Source of the DNA: Branchiostoma floridae
Lineage: Eukaryota; Chordata; Leptocardii; Amphioxiformes; Branchiostomatidae
Reading direction: 5' to 3'
Length of the DNA stretch: 64,000 nucleotides
NCBI RefSeq assembly: GCF_000003815.2
Contig: NC_049986.1
Span: 752,864 to 816,863 of the forward strand
The notes beneath the pieces are model-generated. The model saw nothing but the letters and a program-made list of their open reading frames with translations. It made no database searches and was not told the DNA's origin. The number at the start of each line of letters is the position of its first letter. Position 1 is the first letter of the stretch. The translations under genes and the position numbers were made by a program. Positions 23,926 to 35,120 of this stretch are shown piece by piece.

Positions 23926-26075
23926 GTGAGTGCTTTTATGGTTAAATATTAAATTATTTTACATTTGCTTGGCGCATGCCATATCCGAAGTCACACTCTA
24001 TTCACGTGAACAGAACATGAAGTTTAGGCCTAGGAAAATAATGTTATGTTTACTGTTTCAGTCCTGAAAAATTAGGGTCAGTAGATAGGGATTTTTTTTT
24101 CTTGTAATTTTTTTAGGCTGGTCAAAACTCTAGCGAAACATTAAAATACAGTTGAACAAAGTGAACTGAAATGCACGAGGACACTTGTCTTTCAATGTCA
24201 AAATAGCTAGTACATCTATCCTTCATTAGATAGGACAAGCTGTGTTTTACTTCAATAGGAAGCAGGCTGGATAGAAATTCTAACTGGAAGCTATGTGACT
24301 CCACTGCCCACCTAAAAAGCAGGTTTTTTCTACAGTAGGTAGGGAAACAATGTTCCATATATCTGCATAGTAGTTAGTGTGTGGTACAACTTAACTTAAG
24401 TTCTAGGGAGGTGAAGAAACATCACAAACACGTTAGATATTCTGCACTGCAGGTTGAGAAGAACTTGGATACACAGGACCTAGAAAAGGTGACACTTGAA
24501 GAACAATAATAATTACAGGTCAAGGGTTAAATATGCAGCAAGGCAGACCAGAAGTCCTTAACTGTGTTTGCTCTTTGTCTATACTTAGCCATTTGACAAA
24601 CTAACCCAATTGTGACACAGCACCATGGAAAATTATAGGTCAGTAGACTCTGCCTTACTGTGAGGTCAAAGGGAAATGTTACATGTATTTTGGGAGTATG
24701 TATACATGATGCGACATACATTGTATTGGGTACTGTCTGTTTCCCATGTGGATATGTAAACAATCTACATAGCTGGCCGCTGACTGTAGGCTTCCGTCCA
24801 CCCCACAAACAAGGTCTTACAGATTTGTGCTGAGTTTTGCTCGAGCCTTAAGTGAAGGGGTAGGTATGAGAGACTGAGTTTCTATAATTCTGTGGCTGTT
24901 AGCAGTTGACTTGAGCTTTGTGAAAAACTACATAATGTGTGTCTAGGACTGGCTAAGCCAGAAATAAGTCAGCCATGTGATTTGTAGTTGCACGTCAGCT
25001 ATGTAGTTCTCACAGTGACACATGATGATGGACAAACATACATGGTCAAGAGTTAAGCTTAAATGTTCTCCAGATCAGCTGCAGAAAAATAATTAGAAAC
25101 TGCTTTGTGCTCGTTGAGGTTTCATTGACACTACCTGAGTTAGTAAAAATAGGCTATCTTTCTAGAACAGATATGGCTGAATTGCACTTTAAGACCTACA
25201 TTTCCATTGTTATTGATTGGTTAAAGGGGTTGAATGTGGATGCTCAATTGTTCGCTTCTGATTGTGCAAGAAATTGAATGGAATTTTATTTGTTAACTTT
25301 GCCACAGAACGCAATAAGAAAGTCTGCGTAGGTTTAATCTCTCCAGAATGAGATATCCACTCATTGACAAATGATTACTCCCTTGTGTGGTTACGCATAT
25401 AAATAGATGATTACACTTATAGGCAAAGCTTGTTACCTAGGTATGAGCATTGGTTTCAATCCCTGGCATCTACTAGAAGCCTTGTTTTTAATCTCTCCAC
25501 CGACCACTGCCTACCCCTCCTCCCACCCCAAAAGACACTAGGTGAAGCTGGTATTGTGCATTGTCAACATAGGTAAGATCATTGAACCATACATTTTTCT
25601 TTGGTCATACAAAAAATGCAGTCTATTTGCAGTTGGTTTTTGAGGGCAGACAAGACACACAAAAAACAAGGTAGGGAGACGACAAACTTTCCTGACTTTC
25701 CCTTGCACATTGGTCGGTCTATTGAATATAGCACTTAACCTGGTAGCCTGTGTTTGCATAATCTCTCGCTGACTGGGGTTAATGGCCCCTCCTTTCTATG
25801 TGGTTTACTATAGGCTGCTAGGAGCGTGATTACAAGTAACAGGTAAGTGATGGACGTGAGTAGGCGTAAGCCGCTGCGGTACAAGTACTACAGTTGCAGT
25901 GTTGTGTTGTGTATATTTATTGTGTTAGACTTTGTTGTCGCCAATTTGTAACCTAAATCGCCTGACATTGGCGGCGGCTTGTTATACCGCGGAAGCATGT
26001 GACTTGTACGTCTGCCCGCCAAGACGGTCAGTGTCAAAATGTGAGGTTTCCCTTCTGGCAGGAAGGTTTAGGATA
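23926..26075. other. Intergenic spacer without recognised genes
   Basis: AT-rich sequence between the ARM/FN3 3' UTR and the LRAT-like gene. The longest open frames (about 70-95 codons, both strands) lack splice context, composition bias or recognisable motifs. No RNA gene or clear element was seen. Confidence 0.5.
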
Positions 26076-26287
26076 TACTGTAAATGCAAAAATGTTCGCG
26101 GTGGATTAATGTTCGCGGTTTTCGCGGTGACCACTTCACCGCGAATTTAACACCAACGCGAACATTTTTCTATTATGATATTAGATTACAGTCTATGGTG
26201 TTACCGCGAACTTAAATCCACCGCGAAAAGTCCTTTTTCCCGCTACCGCGAAATTAAATCCCCGCAAACTTAAATGCATTTACAGTA
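26076..26287. mobile_element. MITE family A with TA ends (copy 1)
   Basis: TACTGTAAATGCA at the left and TGCATTTACAGTA at the right enclose GC-rich palindromic blocks (TTCGCGGTGGATT, AATCCACCGCGAA). A second copy is at 27423-27634. TA termini suggest TA target preference. Confidence 0.8.
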
Positions 26288-26516
26288 TAACGTGATAGTA
26301 TTCTGAGCCGCGGCCGTTGGCGCGGCGTTCCACCCGGAGAAGTTTGGAAGGGTTCCGCCTTCTGGTATACTGCCGTAGTATAGCTCCCGAGTCTCTTCTG
26401 ACCTCTCCACAACAGAGTTTGCGGAGAGAACAGAAAAGACTGGCTATACCAGGCTAATATAGCAAGGTTGACCTGCTATTATGTTAAACCAAACAGTAGC
26501 TGGTGACATAAGAACC

Positions 26517-28092
26517 ATGGGAGACAGGCATCTGAAGCCATCTTTGGAGCTGGCAGAACAGGTGCAGGCCCAGCCAGGTGACAAGCTGTCCTACCGCACC
26601 TGGTCCAGATCTGACAACGATCTGTCCGAACATCACGTCATCTATGTGGGGAACGGGCAGGTGGTGCACTACAACGATGACCAACACATTGTAGGTGGAG
26701 TAAACTGCTTTAAATTTCCTTCATTTTGGATGGATCCTATTACTTATTCTACACACCTATTGTTACAGGATTGTAGTAACGTTATAGCCAAATTCCTTGT
26801 ACTATCATCCTTAAAAAAAGTAGGGTTGAAAGGTGAATATAACCAAGGATGCTATGTAAGATGTCTTTGAGTTTGATATAACGTTAACACTCACCAAAGA
26901 GGCCTGAATGACTGCAGAATGCTGATTTTTGCTGTGTAGTTGTGTTTTGTAGTAGGTCAAGGAAAATGAGGTTTGGGGACTCTTTGACATTGAAACGATT
27001 TGCAATGGAAAGGTCATTTAGATTTGTAAACTATATATATGAAGAAACACAGCAAAATCTTCAAAACCAACACTACAAAACCAAGCTCCTTGACAAATCT
27101 AATAGTGATTCGTTCAGTTTTAAACCTTACTAAAATTCATCAAACTTCTACAGTTGTCTACAGTTGGTTGACTCGACTCTTCGTATACTTTCTTGCAGGT
27201 GGTAAAGGCATGGTTGAGTCAGGTAACTGCAGGGGGTAGGACCGAACCAGTGAACCTGAAGGGAACGTTTGTGACGTACTCACAAGCCGAGGTGGTGACC
27301 CGTGCCGAGAGACTGGTGGGCCACTCCTACAGATACGACCTGATGTTCTCCAACTGTCAAAACTTCGCAAACTGGTGCCAAACAGGGAAGGAACAGACTG
27401 GTGGGACTCAGGTAATTGGTGATACTGTAAATGCAGAAATGTTCGCGGTGGATTAATGTTCGCGGTTTTCGTGGTGACCACTTCACCGCGAACTTAAATC
27501 CATCGCGAACATTTTTCTCTTATTGCATTAGACTGCAGTCTATGGTGTTACCGCGAACTTAAATCCACCGCGAAAAGTCCTTTTACCCGCTACCGCGAAA
27601 TTAAATCCCCGCGAACTTAAATGCATTTGCAGTTTCTATATGTCAAAAGTGGAATTTTTAAATTTGATAATAACTTGGCAATTTTGCTGCTGAGCTAGAA
27701 GCCGTTTAATTGCACACCCTATTTGCCAGCGCATTTTGTGCAGTTATCCGGATGGTGCATTAAAGCGAACTTATCCAGCTGGACTACACTACCTTAGGAT
27801 TTGGGGATTCCGTGCAATTAGTAGAAGTGTGCGATTATCGATATCCTGTGTGCAATTAACTGGCTTCTAATGTACGTGTTCTATTGGTTCAACCAAGGAG
27901 GTTAAAAAACAATTGTTTTTTAACCTCCTTGGTTCAACCATAAAACAATGAAATATACTGCCAGTCTTAACCACAACCTTTGACATTGATTTTATACTCA
28001 AACCGTTATTTCAAATATAGGTCATGACCTACATCATGGGACTGGGTACAGTTGCTGTCGTCGTCTTCATCTTGCATCACTTCTTGAAGTAG
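26517..28092 (+). CDS. LRAT/PLAAT-like acyltransferase with C-terminal membrane anchor
   Basis: Exons: 26517-26690, 27199-27411, 28021-28092, all with GT-AG junctions and in phase. From 26517 the product is 152 residues; an upstream in-frame ATG at 26481 would give 164. I prefer 26517 because it sits in ACCATGG, while 26481 has poor context. The protein shows an H-box-like motif (SEHHVIYVGNGQVVHY, with two conserved His) and an NCxxF active-site motif (SNCQNFANWC, Cys about 111 from the second ATG). It ends in a hydrophobic segment TYIMGLGTVAVVVFILHHFL. This matches the LRAT/NlpC-P60 fold of vertebrate PLAAT (HRASLS) thiol acyltransferases/phospholipases, which use Cys-His-His chemistry and are tail-anchored. 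The substrate is not predictable. A 5' noncoding exon could exist. Confidence 0.85.
27423..27634. mobile_element. MITE family A (copy 2)
   Basis: The same TACTGTAAATGCAGAAATG start and GCGAACTTAAATGCATTTGC end as 26076-26287. It begins 12 bp after the donor of exon 27199-27411, in intron 2 of the LRAT-like gene. Confidence 0.8.
27691..27874. mobile_element. MITE family L (copy 2)
   Basis: GCTAGAAGCCGTTTAATTGC and TGCAATTAACTGGCTTCTAA match the TIRs of 8337-8485. The terminal TACAGT has mutated, so this is an older copy. Confidence 0.65.
27891..27934. repeat. Perfect 44-bp palindrome in the LRAT-like intron 2
   Basis: AACCAAGGAGGTTAAAAAAC continues into its exact reverse complement with no spacer, centred on AATT at 27911-27914. 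It is not the end of a recognised element. Confidence 0.85.
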
Positions 28093-28658
28093 GACAACTG
28101 CACCTGTTTGTGCACGAACTGTCTGAAGGATGATACAGAACCGATCGATGAGTGCATTTAGATTTAGCATTCGACTGTTTAACTGCCATACTTAATGTTA
28201 TGTCATTTCAAGTATCATAATATCACTAAATACTGAAGGTTAGACTATAGTTTACAGAGCTGTGCATTATATATAACGTTATCCTCGATCATATGTGCTG
28301 CATATGTATGATCATGTATGTAAATCAAGGCAAATACCAAGGACATTTATTTTGATAAATACCAATTTTTTGTTAAAGTTTTGTTAACAGTCAGTTCTCT
28401 TACATATTGATTTCCTAATTCGAATCTCACTATCATAATTTAACACCACAAATTGATATATTGTTATGGGTACTGGAATTGTTTCACAAGGGGTAGGCAA
28501 TTAATATTGTGAGCAGGAAGATTAGAATTATCATGATGGTAAGAAAAGTGAATAGATCCCTTTGATAACAATGCAAATATTTTTTGATTTTGCATTATAT
28601 CTTTTATTTTTGCTATATTGAAAATACATATTAAAATTACCAAATGTTATTATCTTTT

Positions 28659-29380
28659 CCTTGTCGAGATATTCTTGAGTATGCGGACTCTATTTGGGCG
28701 CAACCGCTAGCTACATCTTGAAAACACCGCCTGTCACGGCAGCGTGTAGGGACTTAATACTGAGATTGTAGCTTAGGCTTTAAGTTGCGGCCCGGCAAAC
28801 TTGGTATGGGTGGAAAGGTCGCTTAGCTATAGTAAGGAATTGAAAGATGAAAACCGCAGTCCAATCGAATACTTCCTTGTCGAGATATTCTTGAGTATGC
28901 GGACTCTATTTGGGCGCAACCGCTAGCTACATTTTGAAAACACCGCCTGTCACGGCAGCAGGTAGGGACTTAATACTGAGCTTGTAGCTTAGGCTTTAAG
29001 TTGCGGCCCGGCAAACTTGGTATGGTTGGAAAAGTCGCTTAGTAAGGAATTGAAATATGAAAACCGCAGTCCAATCCGATACTTCCTTGTCGAGATATTC
29101 TTCAGTATGCGGACTCTATTTGGGCGCAACCGCTAGCTTTGGCTATAAGTTGCGGCCCGGCAAACTTGGTATGGTTGGAAAGGTCTCTTATATGAAAACC
29201 GCAGTCCAATCGGATACTTCCTTGTCGAGATATTCTTCAGTATGCGGACTCTATTTGGGCGCAACCGCTAGCTACATTTTGAAAACACCGCCTGTCACGG
29301 CAACGGGTAAGGACTGAGATTGTAGCTTGGATTGGTTGGATAGGTCCCTTGGTAGCCTACTGTAATCCACAAACCGATTT
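28659..29380. repeat. Tandem array, ~210-bp unit
   Basis: The anchor CCTTGTCGAGATATTCTT occurs at about 28659, 28875, 29085 and 29220. The first two spacings are about 210-216 bp. The third unit lacks about 75 bp, giving a 135-bp spacing. Units share CGGACTCTATTTGGGCGCAA and GTTGCGGCCCGGCAAACTTG. An 86-codon frame at 29057-29317 is the unit read twice, so it is not taken as a gene. Confidence 0.85.
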
Positions 29381-29384
29381 AAAA

Positions 29385-29925
29385 TATCGTGCTTTGTTGC
29401 CGAGATATTCGCGATTGAATGGTCCCCTGAGGTAAACGCTACCGAACCCTTCGGTAACCGCTAGGAAAACCCTTATGATCGAACTTCCACAATTTTAACT
29501 TTCTTTCGGGGGGTGGAACTTGGTATGGTTGGATAGGTCCTTTGGTACCCTATTGTAATCCTTAAGTACGCATTGAAAGATCGTGCTTTGTTGTCGATAT
29601 ATTTACGGTCATAGTGTCCCTTGAAGTAACCGCTAACGAACCCTTCGGTAACCGCTGAGCGAACCCTTAGAAACGAAGTTCCGCAATCTTTAACTATCTT
29701 ACGGGGGGTTGAACTCGGTATGCTTTGATAAAAGCTCCTTGGTATGGTTGGATAGGTCCCTTGGTACCCTATCGTAATCCTTAAACCGCATTGAAGTACT
29801 AGTAACCGCTAGCGAACCCTTCGGTTAACCGCAAAGCGAACCATTACGATCGAACTTTCGCAATCTTTAACTATCTTTCGGTGGGCTGAATTTGGTACGG
29901 TTGGATAGGTTTTTTTGGTACCTAA
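29385..29925. repeat. Second diverged tandem array, ~200-bp unit
   Basis: Three diverged units share GAACCCTTCGGTAACCGCT and AACTATCTTTCGG, and GGTATGGTTGGATAGGTCC near each end. GGTTGGA-containing sequence also occurs in the preceding array, so the two probably share an origin. Confidence 0.75.
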
Positions 29926-29956
29926 ATATCTCCATGAAAATAAGAGATATAGTTGT

Positions 29957-30008
<52 letters not shown>

Positions 30009-30310
30009 CTGTTTGTCTTTCCGGATATTTTGTGAACTTGGTATAAAAACCTCTGGATGAATTACGATGATATTTGGTCCGTGGGCAGGGGAAGGTCATG
30101 GTGAATTATGTGCCCTCTGGTATGTGACCTTGGTACTGCAGTAGAAATTCCGCTATTTGTATCTTTTGACCTGGATGTGCTATGGTCTTCATATTTGGGT
30201 GGCCGATAACGTGTGACGTGAGGAATACATGGTGTATGTTTGACCCTCTGGTAGGTTTCTTTGGAACTGTAGGGGCGCTTTTGTCAACTTCTTCTAAGGA
30301 GGACAACTGG
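29926..30310. repeat. Dispersed repeat with (GT)n microsatellite
   Basis: TATCTCCATGAAAATAAGAG is followed by a GT run at about 29959-30006, then TGTTTGTCTTTCCGGAT and a body with GACC-rich motifs. It resembles the reverse orientation of the repeat at 17390-18455, where CA-rich sequence precedes the CTCCATG end. Confidence 0.55.
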
Positions 30311-30849
30311 ACAAGGGAATGACAGATTTAGATGATATTTGCTAATTGTCAAGTGCAACTTAACCCAACCGGGCTCTTAATTTGCATATTTGATGAGGAA
30401 AATCTATATTTGCTGTGTTTTCTATTATAGGACCTAAATACCCGTAATGTACTTAATTTGAGGCTGGTGGAGCATTAACAGATACCAATTATGCAAATAC
30501 GTCCCTAATTCGCCATAATTCCTCTAAGTGGTAAATGATTGGACAATCAACATTGTGACTGGTGCAATGTACTAAGTATTTAAAGGTGTACATAACCAAG
30601 CATAGATTTTCTTAATGTGGAAGTTATTATTATTATTAATGTGGAAATTTACATAATCAGTCTTCGAACTCTTGTCATACTAGAACTACTTTTCTTTCGA
30701 GGGTTGACTGAGTGACGATAACAATTATTAGAAAATTCCTGTTATGCACTTCTGACGTGAAGCAGAGATTGTATCTCACAGTGCATTTTATGGATGACAT
30801 CCTCTTCAAACTCAAATCTGACGTGAGAGAGCGCCAAAAAACAAGATGG

Positions 30850-32460
30850 ACAAAATAAACATGCCAACACCTTCTAATTTAGAATTAGAGACCATACTAG
30901 TCACCATAGTAACAAGAATTGAAGCGATGGAGCATGTAATCACAACCAATCTTATTCTTGTATTCAATGGTACAGTACTATATATATAATAGTAAATGAA
31001 ACTGGTATCAACATCTAAATCGTTGAACAGAATGAGACTCTTATATCTATAACAAAGAACGCATAGACTATATTGAAATATAATGACCAAGTGCAAAAAC
31101 TTGTAAGCATGCCCGCATGTGATATTGTACATCTATTATAGTTTGGGAAACAATCACGTTGAAATCATCAGTAAATTCGTATTGCAACCAGACTGAAATG
31201 GACAAACCTAATTTGTATATTCTAGGATCGTTTCTTTTCTTATCAGCTACAAGAACATGTAAGCATGCCAACTTATACTTGTGCATCTAGTACAGTCGCG
31301 GGTACAAAATTATTGTAGTCGCCAATAAGTTCTTACTCCAACCAGACTGAAATGGATAAACTAAATTTGTATCTTCTAAGAATCGTTCTGATGTTTGTTG
31401 TCTTTTTCCTGCAAACATGAACATAAGTACTTATTCTATTCTATGCACTGCAATCACTTTGCAGTTTGTCTGTAAGTATTCTTTTGAATATTGTGGCCAC
31501 GTATTTGCAAATGTACATCAGTACAAGTAGGCAATTTGATATCCTCCCCACCGTTTTTGCTCTTCTCAGATATAGGAATATAATGGTCAACTTAAAAAAA
31601 CGGCATGTAAACATACCCACGTGTAAACATGTACATCTAGAATTTTGGGTACAAACATGTTGAAATGGTCAGTACTAGTAAATTCTACAACAAAAGTAAA
31701 ATGGATATACTATATTTGTATATTCTGGGAATCATTATTATAGTGTTTTTCCACAAACATAAGCATAAGTACCTTTTCCGTGTATCGCAATTACATCGCA
31801 CATTGTCTGTATTTATTTGAATATTGTGGCCACGAATCTGCAGATGTACACCGGTAGAGATAAGCAATTTAAGATGATATCCTCGTTTTTGTAATAGAAA
31901 ACTCCGAACGCATTGACTAGTCAAATACAATAATATAGGTAAGAGTACAATGTACATGTAACATCTAAACAGTTTTGGGTGCGAATCGCCAATAGATTCT
32001 TACTAGAAGTATGCAGGCTGAAATGGACAAACAAAATTTGTATCTTCTAGAAATTGTTCTGATGTTTTATATTTTTGCAAACTTAAACATGTGTAAGTAT
32101 TCTGTATATTAGTAAGTATTATTTTGATTTTGTAAAGGGACATAGGTAGTAATTAGAGATTTTAGATAAACCCCTTCCCGTTTTCAAAACAAACTCCGAA
32201 TTAACGCAAAGACTACTGAAATAAACTGGCCAACTACAAAAACATGTAAGCATGCCAATGTGTACACTTGTACACCTACTACAAGTCGGGTACAAACGCA
32301 TCGAAATCGCCAGTTGATTCTTCTACAATCAGACTGAAACGGACAAATTAAAATTCGTTGCAATCGTTCTACTGTTTTATTTTCTTACCGACATAAATAT
32401 GAATACTTATTCTATGCACCACAATTGCTCTGCAGTTTGTCTATAAGGATTTTACCACGA
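30850..32460. repeat. Degenerate long tandem array
   Basis: Anchors close to CAGACTGAAATGGACAAAC recur near 31188, 31343, 31694 (weak), 32014 and 32330; ACATGTAAGCATGCC recurs near 31105, 31256, 31603 and 32242. Spacing is about 155 bp once and about 315-350 bp afterwards, so the array may be a dimerised ~155-bp unit. Short frames here are not coding. A fragment with the subterminal sequence of family C precedes it at about 30785-30860. Confidence 0.7.
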
Positions 32461-32719
32461 CTCTTCAAAACAAAAACGGTAGAAATACGCAATATGAGAT
32501 GACTATGAGCAGAACTACCATCGGTAAACTAAGAATGCGAATTGAATCACGAGAGCATGACCGGACTCCTTAAGTTTTAGCAAAACAATCTATCAAGTTT
32601 GAATCTAAGATACCGTAGAGAATGATTTGAACTTAATTGAAGATTATACTATCTAATACGTGAACTCTCGCGAATTTACGTTCTGAAGTGATTGGTCATC
32701 ATTATTGATCATGAAGAAG

Positions 32720-33187
32720 GGTAACAGGTTGTTTCGCAACAATGTCAGTTCGCAACCGTCAGTTCGCAACAAGGCAAGTCTTTTCGCAACAATTTACAAG
32801 TCGTTTCGCAACATTTGAATGTTATCAATCTATATAGCCTAATGATATTAGAAATTGTATTCCTAACACAATTATACTCCTTCCGCGTAAAAATCTTACC
32901 GGGTGTGAAAGACAACCCCGGCGGCAGAGGAACAAGGGGCCGCATGGACCTTTCAGCCCCATGATTTTCATACGCCGGGGCGAGGCGGTACAGTTTCATA
33001 CGCGGCATGCACAGGTAGCAATATAATTATGTTATGAATATGATTTCTAATACTATCAGGCTTTCAAGTTTAATAACATTCAAATGTTGCGAAACAACTT
33101 GTACCTTGTTGCGAAACGACTTGTACATGTTGCGAAAAGACTTGTACCTTGTTGGGAACTGACATTGTTGCGAAACAACCTGTAACC
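32720..33187. mobile_element. TIR element family O, 8-bp TSD TGAAGAAG
   Basis: Termini GGTAACAGGTTGTTTCGCAA and TTGCGAAACAACCTGTAACC are flanked by a perfect TGAAGAAG at 32712-32719 and 33188-33195. Each arm is itself built of about four or five ~20-bp units containing GTTGCGAAAC and CTTGTA. The central ~170 bp is unique. No transposase is seen. Confidence 0.85.
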
Positions 33188-33421
33188 TGAAGAAGTTACA
33201 GTGGTCGTTGAAATTTTGATCCGTGTATACCTTTGTGTTGGAAGAAAAGTTTGCATTGTACTATAATATGCAATGTCTGTGATACTAATATACTGTTTAG
33301 TTATTATGTACTCATAGAAAGTGAATCCATTATTCAAATATATGCGTAGCACGCGATACGTATACTCCTCATTTGATAAACTATCTTGCTAAATCCGCAC
33401 AATTTATATTTTCAGCACTAA

Positions 33422-34650
33422 AGGCCCCCTCTCACTAGACGTGCGGCACGCTTGCGGCATTGCTGCGTTCGTTCACTGCGGCACTGTTGTGTTAATTTCG
33501 CCGATTTTGCCTTGCACTCACACTGACGTGCGGCACTGTTGCGTTTCTAGACTAAATGAACATGTTATTGACAATTGCAGCGTTGTCAATTTATGAAAAA
33601 TCACCGTAAAATGATGAGAATGCCCCAAAATGATATTTATAATGAAAAGATTTCCCTTATGATAATGAATTATATGGTACATATGCTATAATAAATAACC
33701 TTGAAAGACTTTTACAGTAAAGGAAATGACCCAAATGAACGGACACGAACTATATACCAGATTTCACTCGATGTGTACGTTTTGCACCATGTAACGTTAT
33801 GTGTAATTATGTATGTTTATATGTTTATTCACCAATTTTGCAAATTTTTAAAATGAAAATGTTTGATATTTCATACTTTTTTTGTATGACGCTGAGTATT
33901 TTCATTGTCGGCGGATGGCTTGCCAGCCTATTGATGTCTAAGTCTATCATATTTGTAAAAAGTGAGAAAAATATGGCCCATGGGTCTGAATGACTGCAAT
34001 TTTGTATTTTATCGGTGGCAGGCTACCAGCAATGATTAGCTTGTAACGTTATAACGCAAACGCAAACTCGTTATCATCCAACATATTTCTTTTTGAACGT
34101 TGTACGATAACCTTTATCTCTACATCCGTAGGTTAATCGATAAACCAGTTACTTTTTTTTGTTTTCAAGTATAAAATACTGACCTACTTTCCATTAAATA
34201 AATCAAAAGATGTATTTTTAAGTTAACTCTGAATACGGATACAAGGTAAGTTTTCTGGAATTCGCAGTGTTTTAACTGGATCGAAAACCGCTGTAAAATT
34301 ATCAGAAATGCATCTAAAATAGTTTTTCGGTGATAAAATGATATTTACTTTTGATTCTTGGTGTAAAATAGGCAAAATATATCCTTGATACTGTTTGGGG
34401 CATGGTGGCGGCACTGTTGGGGCACCGTTGCGGCACTGTTGCGGCACTTTTGCGGCACTGTTGCGGCATCTTGCCACTTGCGTTATTTTTAAACTTTTTA
34501 AAAAACGTCGCGCTTGCTTGCGGCACTTCTAGGTTTGCTTGCGGCACCTCTAGGTTTGCTTGCGGCACCTCTAGGTTCCGTGGCGGTACATCTGCGTTTT
34601 CGAACGCAGCAATGCCGCAAGCGTGCCGCACGTCAAGTGAGAGGGGGCCT
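33422..34650. mobile_element. Long-TIR Harbinger-like element, 1.2 kb, TSD TAA
   Basis: TIRs begin AGGCCCCCTCTCACT and continue for over 50 bp through GTGCGGCACGCTTGCGGCAT. TAA is duplicated at 33419-33421 and 34651-34653. Subterminal GCGGCACTGTTG-type motifs recur on both sides. The interior is AT-rich with no transposase-like frame, so the element is non-autonomous. Confidence 0.85.
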
Positions 34651-34653
34651 TAA

Positions 34654-35120
34654 CAAGGAGCAAAAAGAAGCCGAACTTATATGCTACGACTAAGATATTC
34701 GTACCGATATTTGTATACTTATAAACATGTCTGTTTTCTGACCTGCATTTGCCCTAGTTGGACAAAAATCCACAATGAATGTCTTCATTGATTCATCATA
34801 CGTTTAAGTCACATTAAACATTAAACAACATTTAAGTCCATGTATTGCAGTTCCGTGTTGTATGGACAACAACAATGTTTTGTCTAACTCTGTGGATCAT
34901 GTCAAGTGACTGAATAATCTTGAGAACATATAGTACATATACAAACAAACCTACCTCTGTCCTTGTGACTGGGTGATGATTCGCCGCACTTGCAATTGTC
35001 ACGCTCCTTGTCGAAATTAATCACTTTTCCTATATCTACTTATTCATTCATGAATGCAGTTCTTGGGGAGGTCATAAACTCTACAAACTTGTTTTACTGT
35101 CTCGTTTCTTGGGAAGGTTC
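34654..35120. other. Spacer downstream of the GPCR gene
   Basis: AT-rich, no reading frame of note. It presumably contains the minus-strand 3' UTR of the GPCR gene. No convincing poly(A) signal was fixed. Confidence 0.4.

Noticed and set aside
29057-29317. 86-codon frame with internal duplication
   Set aside because: Product of the tandem array; the repeated MKTAVQSDTSLSRYSS segment follows the DNA repeat period.
30850-32460. CRISPR-like array
   Set aside because: Repeats are long, degenerate and irregularly spaced, and the DNA is eukaryotic; no CRISPR features.
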